This document shows positions 1 to 5,538 of a DNA stretch of 5,978 bases, piece by piece. The stretch is from assembly GCA_945836565.1 (NCBI GenBank), contig CAMALN010000110.1, positions 1 through 5,978 on the forward strand. The letters run 5' to 3'. This stretch comes from an uncultured Lachnospiraceae bacterium (lineage in GTDB: Bacteria > Bacillota > Clostridia > Lachnospirales > Lachnospiraceae). The notes beneath the pieces are model-generated. The model was not told the DNA's origin. It saw only the letters and a program-made list of their open reading frames with translations, and did not search any database. The translations under genes and the position numbers were made by a program. Numbering within the stretch: the stretch's first letter is position 1; each line of letters begins with the position of its first letter.

Positions 1-11
1 AAAAAGAAGTA

Positions 12-40
12 TTGTATAAAATTCGGTCAGATAGTAAAAT
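12..40 (+). promoter_or_regulatory. Candidate promoter for the phosphorelay operon
   Basis: A TTGTAT -35-like hexamer (12-17) lies 17 bases before a TAAAAT -10-like hexamer (35-40), which matches TATAAT at 5 of 6 positions. Transcription would start near 47 and give a leader of about 105 bases that contains the two hairpins at 63-111. The -35 match is weak (3 of 6), and AT-rich DNA produces such pairs by chance, so this is only the best candidate seen. Confidence 0.3.
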
Positions 41-62
41 GTAACTGTGATGTATAGAACAA

Positions 63-111
63 AGGGCGCGCAAGCACGTGCCGATAGGAAAACTTGAAGA
101 ATTTCTCTATC
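63..111 (+). other. Two tandem predicted hairpins in the leader of the relay operon
   Basis: Hairpin 1 pairs GGCGCG with CGTGCC (six pairs including one G-U) around the loop CAAGCA, within about 64-82. It is a GC-rich island in AT-rich DNA. Hairpin 2 pairs GATAGG (83-88) with TCTATC (106-111), continues after one mismatch with AAA/TTT, and has a loop of about nine bases. No T-run follows either stem, so they do not look like terminators. I recognise no known riboswitch class. They could be a regulatory leader, an mRNA-stability element or chance folding. Confidence 0.25.
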
Positions 112-132
112 AAAGAATAAAACAATTTTTAC

Positions 133-154
133 AGAGGAAATGGGGTATGCTATG
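133..154 (+). promoter_or_regulatory. Ribosome binding region that decides the start of the first gene
   Basis: AGAGG (133-137) is only two bases from the ATG at 140, too close for normal initiation, and 14 bases from the in-frame ATG at 152, which is rather far. GGGG at 142-145 sits six bases before the ATG at 152 and could pair with the 16S tail using one G-U. The ATG at 152 is therefore preferred. The four extra residues of the longer form (MGYA) add nothing recognisable. Confidence 0.4.
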
Positions 155-967
155 AGATATAATACACTGGTTGCAGGTTCACAGAATGCAATAATAGATG
201 AGCTTTTTACACATCTGGGAGACAGACTCAGATGTATCACTACTTCTCTCAGGATAAAGGATGTTACTCGTCACATCCGAATATTTGAACCGGATATTTT
301 CATATTATGTATTAAGGATCAGGAACGGGAGATAGCTAATCTTATTACGCAGGTAAGGAGTAATTTGGACAGGAATGATATTGTTCTTTGTATTATCGGA
401 GACAAGGAGGATATAGAAGAACTGCAATCACTTATGGATATTTCAGAGTGCCTTGTACTGAAGAGACCTCTTACAAATGCAGCTATTATTACTGCAATAG
501 ATGATTATATAGATGAGAGAAGACGAATTAAAGAAGAAGCAGAAAGAAGAGCTGAAGAAGAACGACGTGAAAAAGAGGAACAGGAAAAGTGTGGACGTAA
601 GCATGTACTTATCGTGGATGATGATCCGAATATGTTAAAGCTTATCAGGGAACAGCTTGAGGATACCTACAATGTTGCGACAGCCATAAATGGTAGCTTA
701 GCACTTAGATTTCTGACCAAGAAGACTACGGATTTGATTCTGCTTGATTATGAGATGCCGGGACAAAGTGGTGCGGATGTATTCAATATCATAAGGGGAA
801 GTGAATCTACAAAGAGAATTCCTGTAGTATTCCTTACCGGTGTATCTGAACCCGAAAAGGTGAAGAAGGTATTGTCACTTAAGCCGGAGGGATATCTGCT
901 TAAACCGGTTGACAGGAATAAGCTTAGATATATAGTAGCCAAGATAATGGAGGAAAGCAATGGATAA
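152..967 (+). CDS. Two-receiver response regulator without output domain (degenerate receiver, coiled coil, intact receiver)
   Basis: This cytoplasmic signalling protein has 271 residues counted from the ATG at 152; an ATG at 140 would add four. Residues about 1-118 follow an alternating strand/helix pattern like a receiver and keep a KRP motif (K104), but the acceptor position in PDIFILCIKD reads C53/I54 instead of Asp, so this domain should not be phosphorylated. Residues about 121-146 are an Arg/Glu-rich charged helix, probably a coiled coil. Residues about 150-268 form a canonical receiver: acidic pair D156/D157, acceptor D199 in LLDYEMP, T229 and K251 in the LLKP motif. No DNA-binding or enzymatic domain follows. 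The stop overlaps the next ORF by eight bases (ATGGATAA), so the kinase is translated from the same message. By inference it is the terminal phosphate acceptor, or a sink or scaffold, of that kinase. The receiver call is firm; the role is inferred. Confidence 0.88.
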   Translation: MRYNTLVAGSQNAIIDELFTHLGDRLRCITTSLRIKDVTRHIRIFEPDIFILCIKDQEREIANLITQVRSNLDRNDIVLCIIGDKEDIEELQSLMDISECLVLKRPLTNAAIITAIDDYIDERRRIKEEAERRAEEERREKEEQEKCGRKHVLIVDDDPNMLKLIREQLEDTYNVATAINGSLALRFLTKKTTDLILLDYEMPGQSGADVFNIIRGSESTKRIPVVFLTGVSEPEKVKKVLSLKPEGYLLKPVDRNKLRYIVAKIMEESNG

Positions 968-3635
968 ACCTAAGTTAACGGAACTGGTAGACTCATATAT
1001 ATTGCAGGAGATGCAGGAGCTCTTTATAAGCAAGAGCGGGATTGCTACAGGTATATCTAATTACGACGGAGAATACCTCACTGATGCCTGTGAATTAAGC
1101 GATTTTTGTGAGAAATGTATCAAGCAGTCTCCGGAGGGTAAGAGAAGGTGTGATGCATGCGACTGCAGCAATGCAGAAAATGCACTCAAGTACGGCAAGG
1201 CCATGGCATACAGATGTCATGCGGGATTGCTGGATTTTACTGCACCGATAAGCGTGGATGGAGAATTGTTTGGCTTTATAGTAGGAGGACAGATATGTGA
1301 TGAGCGTCCGAGCAGAGACAGGATTGCCCGGCTTGCCAAGGAGCTTGATATAGATGAGGAGAAGCTGTATGAGGCTTCTTTGAAGCTTGAAGAGGTTCCG
1401 GAGGAAAAGGTGAATGAAGCTATAGAGACAGTTGATAAGATATCACGCATCATATCCGATATAGCAAAGAACAAATATGCAGTAATGCAGACAAATACAG
1501 AGCTTGAGGCATTGACGAAATTAAAATCGGACTTTCTGGCAAATATGAGCCACGAGATAAGGACCCCTATGAATGCCATAGTTGGAATGGCTGATATGGC
1601 ATTAAGAGAGGAATTGACTCACGATGCACGTTCATATATATCCCAGATTAAGCGCTCCAGCAGAACGCTTCTGGCTATTATAAATGATATCCTCGATTTC
1701 TCTAAGATTGAATCGGGAAAGATGGATATTACCATGGTTGAATATTCACCTATAAAAATTATTGATGATGTCGTAAATATTATAAAAACCAGAACAAAGG
1801 ATAAGAACCTTGAGCTTATAGTAGATATCGGCGGAGATTTGCCTGGTGAGCTTATGGGTGATGATGTTCGAATCAAGCAGATTATCACTAATCTGGCAAA
1901 TAATGCCGTAAAGTTCACCCCGAGTGGCTCAGTTAAGATATCTGCACAGTGTGAGATGAAGGGCCCTATGCAGTATGAGCTTAAAATCGCCGTAAAGGAT
2001 ACAGGTATAGGTATCAAGAAGGAAGAACTTGGAAAAATATTTGAGTCATTCCAGCAGGCAGACAGCAAACGAAACAGACAAATCGAGGGTACAGGCCTTG
2101 GTCTGGCTATCTCACAGAGATTGCTTGAGCTTATGGGTGGAACTATAAATGTTGAGAGCGAGTATGAAAAGGGAAGTACATTTACCATAACTGTACCTCA
2201 GCTTGCCATGAGACAGGTGGAAGCGGAAAAGGTAAAATGTACAGATGACATTAAGGCTGCAATATTTGTAAAGAACGATTATGTACGTGAGCAGCTCGAA
2301 AAGGATATCCATAATTTAGGCGGAGAATGTGTGATAATAGAGGATGAGATTGCACTTTTTGATGTGTTTACGGGTGATTTAAGATATCTGTTTATCGATG
2401 CTTCTCGTATTTCAACCACAGCCATGGATAAGATACGTGATAATCCTGATATTACGGTAGTAGCTCTTGAAAGCTTTGATGAGAATCATAGCTATGAGCT
2501 TTCAAATATTATTCTGGTTAAAAAGCCTTTGTACAGATATAACCTTATCAAGCTGTTTAATCATGAGGATGTAAACACGGGCGCAGATGAAGACGAGGTT
2601 GTGGATGTTGATTTTGTGGCTCCGGATGCAGAGGTCCTTGTAGTAGATGATAATGAGGTTAACCTCACGGTTGCACTTGGATTGATGAGGCCTATGAGGA
2701 TGAAGATTGACACGGCAATAAGTGGTAAGATGGCTGTTGACATGATAGAGCAGAAGCACTACGACCTTATATTTATGGATCATATGATGCCTCAGATGGA
2801 TGGTGTAGAAACTACACATATCATAAGGAGATTCTATCCCAGCTATGATAATGTGCCTATAATTGCTCTTACTGCCAATGCCATGGAGCAGGCCAAGGGA
2901 ATGTTCCTTGTGGAGGGCATGAATGACTTCCTGCCAAAGCCTGTAGAATTGACACTCCTGATTGATATGCTAAAAAAATGGCTTCCTGCCGATAAGATTC
3001 AGATGCTAAGCAGGGAAGAAATCGAGAATAATAAAAAGTACAAGGATAAGGAGATATCTATTCCCGGATTGGATGTTAAGAAGGCAATATCACTTGTCGG
3101 AAGCAGCAGTACATATATGAATGTATTGAATAATTATTACAAATGCATACCTAAGACAAAATCAATTATACTGCAGAGCTATATCAATGCACAGTGGGAG
3201 GAATACACCATAAATGTACATGCCCTAAAAAGCTCCTCTAGACAGATTGGTGCCACAAAGCTTGGAGATATGGCGGAAGAGCTTGAGATGGCGGCAAAGG
3301 GCGGTGATATAGAATATATCAATAAGAATACTATGCCTATGCTTGAGGAGTATGAGCATATAGAGATACTTCTCTCCGGTTATATAACTTCGGAGGATGA
3401 AAATGTAGAGAAGCAGGCAAAGGACAAGGATGCTTTGATTGCGGTTATGGATGAGATTACGGAAGCACTTGATAATCTTGATTCGACTACATTGGAGGAA
3501 TGTGTTGACAGACTGAAGAAATATCAATTATCCGAAGAAGAGGAAGACCTTCTCGACAGATTATGTACAGCCTGTGATGAGCTTGATATGGATGCCTGCG
3601 AGGAAGTCGTGAAAAGCTGGAAGAGGCTGATATAA
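960..3635 (+). CDS. Soluble PocR-domain hybrid sensor histidine kinase with receiver and HPt domains
   Basis: This 891-residue kinase has no signal peptide or membrane segment, so it senses a cytoplasmic signal. Domains in order: PocR-type ligand-binding domain (about 8-165) with FCEKC, RRCDACD and YRCHAGL motifs; coiled linker (about 150-190); HisKA with H198 in MSHEIRTP; HATPase (about 300-415) with N-box N311/N315, G1 DTGIGI (347-352) and G2 GTGLGL (377-382); degenerate receiver (about 432-535); intact receiver (about 556-672) with D563/D564, acceptor D607 in FMDHMMPQMDG, T638 and K660; HPt (about 703-805) with H754 in HALKSSS; and a helical acidic tail (about 815-891). All catalytic motifs are intact, so autophosphorylation and an H198-D607-H754 relay are expected. 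PocR in enteric bacteria responds to 1,2-propanediol, but the ligand here cannot be read from sequence. GGAGG (949-953) precedes the ATG by six bases, and the start overlaps the upstream gene, suggesting coupled translation. The natural HPt target is the partner receiver D199, by inference. Confidence 0.93.
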   Translation: MDKPKLTELVDSYILQEMQELFISKSGIATGISNYDGEYLTDACELSDFCEKCIKQSPEGKRRCDACDCSNAENALKYGKAMAYRCHAGLLDFTAPISVDGELFGFIVGGQICDERPSRDRIARLAKELDIDEEKLYEASLKLEEVPEEKVNEAIETVDKISRIISDIAKNKYAVMQTNTELEALTKLKSDFLANMSHEIRTPMNAIVGMADMALREELTHDARSYISQIKRSSRTLLAIINDILDFSKIESGKMDITMVEYSPIKIIDDVVNIIKTRTKDKNLELIVDIGGDLPGELMGDDVRIKQIITNLANNAVKFTPSGSVKISAQCEMKGPMQYELKIAVKDTGIGIKKEELGKIFESFQQADSKRNRQIEGTGLGLAISQRLLELMGGTINVESEYEKGSTFTITVPQLAMRQVEAEKVKCTDDIKAAIFVKNDYVREQLEKDIHNLGGECVIIEDEIALFDVFTGDLRYLFIDASRISTTAMDKIRDNPDITVVALESFDENHSYELSNIILVKKPLYRYNLIKLFNHEDVNTGADEDEVVDVDFVAPDAEVLVVDDNEVNLTVALGLMRPMRMKIDTAISGKMAVDMIEQKHYDLIFMDHMMPQMDGVETTHIIRRFYPSYDNVPIIALTANAMEQAKGMFLVEGMNDFLPKPVELTLLIDMLKKWLPADKIQMLSREEIENNKKYKDKEISIPGLDVKKAISLVGSSSTYMNVLNNYYKCIPKTKSIILQSYINAQWEEYTINVHALKSSSRQIGATKLGDMAEELEMAAKGGDIEYINKNTMPMLEEYEHIEILLSGYITSEDENVEKQAKDKDALIAVMDEITEALDNLDSTTLEECVDRLKKYQLSEEEEDLLDRLCTACDELDMDACEEVVKSWKRLI

Positions 3636-3679
3636 AAAGTGGGATTTTTTTCGCTGATATCAAGTGTATTATGCAAAAA

Positions 3680-3712
3680 ACAAAAGGGTCTGTGATTTAC
3701 AGGCCCTTTTGT
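3680..3712. terminator. Two-way intrinsic terminator between convergent genes
   Basis: ACAAAAGGGTCTGT (3680-3693) pairs with ACAGGCCCTTTTGT (3699-3712) across a five-base loop, giving 14 pairs with one mismatch in DNA that is a G-U pair in the plus-strand RNA. An A-run on the plus strand (3675-3680) supplies the U-tract for minus-strand transcripts. For plus-strand transcripts the U-tract is the short TTTTGT at the stem base. It lies 45 bases after the kinase stop and 17 bases after the stop of the minus-strand gene, so it can serve both. The minus-strand direction looks stronger. Confidence 0.85.
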
Positions 3713-3728
3713 AATGTGATTAGAGGTA

Positions 3729-4118
3729 TTATATCTCACCGTATTCGTCGTGGTCGTAGTCGATTTCTCTTTCGTCGTGGATGTGCTCACGGCTGGTTAC
3801 CCTCTTTGCATCACGCTGTGCTTCTACATTCTGTGACAGAAGTTCCTTTACCTCGCGTGGTTTCTTGATGCTTAAGATGTCAAAGTTTCCGAGAGTCTTA
3901 TCACCGGAGCAGCAGTGTACGGTTCCTACACCGAAGATTCTCTGGAGGAAGCTTCTGGTAAGTGATACGTCCGTGATTCTATACAGACGAACCTCGTCCT
4001 CTTTTTTGCTGAAGAAGCCCCTCTCTATAAATAGTCGTTCCTCTGTTAATCCGTATTTTGTAAAAGAAATAGGTAATCCGAATAATGTCCTCTTTCTATC
4101 CTGCCATATGTAATCCAT
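3729..4118 (-). CDS. Small bacterial PH-domain protein (bPH_2/YdbS-like)
   Basis: The protein has 129 residues. Residues about 12-105 resemble the bacterial pleckstrin-homology-like family (PF03703 type): a YGLTEERLFIERGFFSKKED strand pair, the RLYRITDVSLTRSFLQRIFG core with Ile/Val alternation and a final amphipathic helix (KKPREVKELLSQ). The characteristic RIFGVGTV turn is present. No transmembrane segment is visible, unlike many YdbS/YdbT relatives, so it is probably cytosolic. The C-terminal 20 residues are rich in His, Asp and Glu (EHIHDEREIDYDHDEYGE), an unusual acidic tail that could bind metal or be disordered. AAGGAGG (complement of 4126-4132) sits seven bases before the start, which makes the start firm. 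It is transcribed away from ddh and towards the kinase operon. Function in this family is poorly defined, and no pathway can be assigned. Confidence 0.8.
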   Translation of the reverse strand: MDYIWQDRKRTLFGLPISFTKYGLTEERLFIERGFFSKKEDEVRLYRITDVSLTRSFLQRIFGVGTVHCCSGDKTLGNFDILSIKKPREVKELLSQNVEAQRDAKRVTSREHIHDEREIDYDHDEYGEI

Positions 4119-4143
4119 TGTAGTTCCTCCTTCAATTGTGTAC

Positions 4144-4171
4144 TTGACATATTCTAATATGTGAATACAGT
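4144..4171 (+). promoter_or_regulatory. Candidate plus-strand promoter with consensus -35
   Basis: A perfect TTGACA (4144-4149) is followed after 16 bases by TACAGT (4166-4171), which matches TATAAT at 4 of 6 positions. It points towards ddh and would give a leader of about 145 bases. The weak -10 keeps confidence low. It overlaps the inverted repeat at 4147-4162. Confidence 0.3.
4147..4162. repeat. Perfect 7+7 inverted repeat in the divergent intergenic region
   Basis: ACATATT (4147-4153), a two-base spacer CT, and AATATGT (4156-4162) form a perfect 16-base dyad. It overlaps a consensus -35 for the plus strand. On the minus strand it contains TAGAAT (complement of 4151-4156), a 5-of-6 match to a -10 for the PH-domain gene about 30 bases before its start. 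The position suits an operator controlling either or both genes. The arms are AT-rich, so chance is possible. Confidence 0.35.
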
Positions 4172-4231
4172 ATCACTTCTAATTGCTATCGTCCATTATA
4201 TCACAGTAGTTTATAATATGCCATATATATC

Positions 4232-4260
4232 TTGTTGAATCTTATCTGATGTGGTAGAAT
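4232..4260 (+). promoter_or_regulatory. Candidate extended -10 promoter of ddh
   Basis: TTGTTG (4232-4237) lies 17 bases before TAGAAT (4255-4260), which is preceded by TGG, giving the extended -10 form TGN-TAGAAT with 5 of 6 core matches. Transcription would begin near 4267, leaving a leader of about 55 bases with a good ribosome site. A perfect TATAAT at 4212-4217 is an alternative -10, but the hexamer at the proper -35 distance is poor. Confidence 0.4.
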
Positions 4261-4322
4261 ATTCACTGTATGTACGGCTTGACGTTTTATACAAAATGAT
4301 GATAAAAACGGAGGATGATTTG

Positions 4323-5306
4323 ATGATAAGAATCGGTATTTTAGGTTATGGAAATCTGGGAAAGGGTGTCGAATGTGCGATTGCACAAAATGATGATATG
4401 GAACTGGTTGCGGTATTCTCAAGAAGAGATCCTGCATCAGTCAAGATAATGACACCGGGGGTTACGGTGTATGGCATCGATGCACTTAAGGATATGAAGG
4501 ATGAGGTAGATGTACTTGTAATCTGTGGCGGAAGTGCTACTGATCTTCCTGTTCAGACACCTGAGTATGCGTCTATGTATAATGTAGTGGACAGCTTTGA
4601 TACACATGCGAGAATAAGTGAGCATTTTGCAAATGTAGATGCAGCAGCTAAGAAGGCGGGCAAAATAGGTGTTATCTCCTGTGGCTGGGATCCGGGAATG
4701 TTCTCACTCAACAGATTATATGCGAATTCAATTCTTCCTAATGGCAGCGATTATACCTTCTGGGGAAAGGGCGTAAGCCAGGGACATTCAGATGCGGTAA
4801 GAAGAATAGATGGAGTTAAGGACTGCAGACAGTATACAATTCCTGTAGAGGCAGCAGTTGATGCTGTACGTTCGGGCAGTAACCCTGAGCTTACCACAAG
4901 ACAGAAGCACACCAGAGAGTGCTTTGTAGTAGCAGAAGAGGGTGCAGACCTTGCCAGAATTGAGTCAGAGATTAAGAATATGCCGAATTATTTCGCTGAT
5001 TATGATACAACCGTTCATTTTATAACTGAGGAAGAGATGAAGGCTAATCACAGTGGTCTTCCTCATGGAGGTATGGTTATAAGAACAGGTAAGACAGGAA
5101 CAGACCTTGAGCATACACATGTTATAGAGTATAAGCTTACACTGGATTCAAACCCTGAGTTTACAGGTTCGGTGCTTGTTGCATGTGCAAGAGCAGCATA
5201 TCGCATGAACAAGGAGGGTATGAGCGGCTGCAAGACCATGTTTGACATTGCACCTGCGTACTTGAGCGCACAGAGCGGAGAGGAATTGAGAGCGCATCTG
5301 CTATAG
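4323..5306 (+). CDS. ddh: meso-Diaminopimelate D-dehydrogenase
   Basis: This 327-residue NADPH-dependent enzyme reductively aminates L-2-amino-6-oxopimelate (in equilibrium with tetrahydrodipicolinate) with ammonia to meso-diaminopimelate in one step, the shortcut route to lysine and peptidoglycan cross-links. It acts in the cytosol. Residues 4-15 carry the Rossmann motif GILGYGNLGKG, followed by FSRR (32-35), which in this family contacts the NADP phosphate. Further family motifs are GSATD (70-74), DSFDTH (90-95), GWDPGMFSLNRLY (121-133), FWGKGVSQGHSDAVRRI (146-162), CFVVA (200-204) and HSGLPHGG (243-250), closely matching the well-known Corynebacterium enzyme of similar length. GGAGG (4310-4314) is eight bases before the ATG at 4323. 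An in-frame GTG at 4251 would add 24 residues, but it overlaps the candidate -10 and has no homology, so it is rejected. The gene stands alone, closed by its own terminator. All expected motifs are present. Confidence 0.96.
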   Translation: MIRIGILGYGNLGKGVECAIAQNDDMELVAVFSRRDPASVKIMTPGVTVYGIDALKDMKDEVDVLVICGGSATDLPVQTPEYASMYNVVDSFDTHARISEHFANVDAAAKKAGKIGVISCGWDPGMFSLNRLYANSILPNGSDYTFWGKGVSQGHSDAVRRIDGVKDCRQYTIPVEAAVDAVRSGSNPELTTRQKHTRECFVVAEEGADLARIESEIKNMPNYFADYDTTVHFITEEEMKANHSGLPHGGMVIRTGKTGTDLEHTHVIEYKLTLDSNPEFTGSVLVACARAAYRMNKEGMSGCKTMFDIAPAYLSAQSGEELRAHLL

Positions 5307-5338
5307 AATAAAAATATAGTTAGGTTAATATGTATTTC

Positions 5339-5372
5339 AAACGGACTATTGCAAAATAGTCCGTTTTTTTTT
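5339..5372 (+). terminator. Intrinsic terminator of ddh
   Basis: AAACGGACTATT (5339-5350) pairs perfectly with AATAGTCCGTTT (5355-5366) around a GCAA loop, a GNRA-type tetraloop. A T-run continues from 5364 through 5372. It begins 32 bases after the ddh stop and ends that transcript before the pilin gene. Confidence 0.93.
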
Positions 5373-5441
5373 ATAATTATTGGGTAAAAATGGGTGTAAT
5401 ATCGCCTTAAATGTAATTATTATTATGATTTTAAATAGGGG

Positions 5442-5460
5442 TTTACTATTTATTAGTAAA
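5442..5460. repeat. Perfect 7+7 inverted repeat upstream of the prepilin gene
   Basis: TTTACTA (5442-5448) and TAGTAAA (5454-5460) flank five bases (TTTAT). The flanking GG (5439-5440) and CC (5463-5464) could extend the dyad across a small bulge. It lies about 80 bases before the pilin start and just ahead of -10-like sequences TATATA (5472-5477) and GATAAT (5478-5483), a position typical of an operator. As RNA it would be only a weak AU hairpin with no T-run, so it is not a convincing terminator. Confidence 0.35.
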
Positions 5461-5471
5461 TACCGATGTTG

Positions 5472-5483
5472 TATATAGATAAT
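5472..5483 (+). promoter_or_regulatory. Candidate -10 region for the prepilin gene
   Basis: TATATA (5472-5477) and the adjoining GATAAT (5478-5483) are -10-like hexamers in the gap between the ddh terminator and the pilin start. With 17-base spacing TATATA has only TTTATT (5449-5454) as -35, inside the inverted repeat. The rest of 5373-5538 is AT-rich and shows no ORF, tRNA or recognisable riboswitch. Confidence 0.25.
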
Positions 5484-5538
5484 TAGACTTGAGAATATGT
5501 TGCATGGCGTATGTTCCTGCTAGAACGAAGGTAAAAGC

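Noticed and set aside
1217..2188. Long minus-strand open frames inside the kinase gene
   Set aside because: They lie opposite a clearly conserved kinase, are Ser/Ile/Phe-rich as expected of antisense frames, and have no recognisable domains.
3626..3660. Direct repeat GCTGATAT around the kinase stop
   Set aside because: Only eight bases and a single pair of copies; consistent with chance in AT-rich DNA.
3671..4113. Plus-strand open frames opposite the PH-domain gene
   Set aside because: The minus-strand frame has family motifs and a near-perfect ribosome site. The plus-strand frames have neither, and the first begins before the terminator hairpin and runs through it.
4279..4306. TTGACG with GATAAA as a promoter close to ddh
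   Set aside because: The transcript would start at about 4313, within the ribosome binding site, leaving no usable leader.
4251..4322. GTG start giving ddh 24 extra residues
   Set aside because: It overlaps a candidate -10 element, lacks a ribosome site, and the family begins at the MIRIGILGYGN stretch.
5373..5538. Cyclic-di-GMP riboswitch before the pilin gene
   Set aside because: The conserved GCAAAC-type core and tetraloop-receptor pattern of class I could not be found, and no class II pattern was evident.
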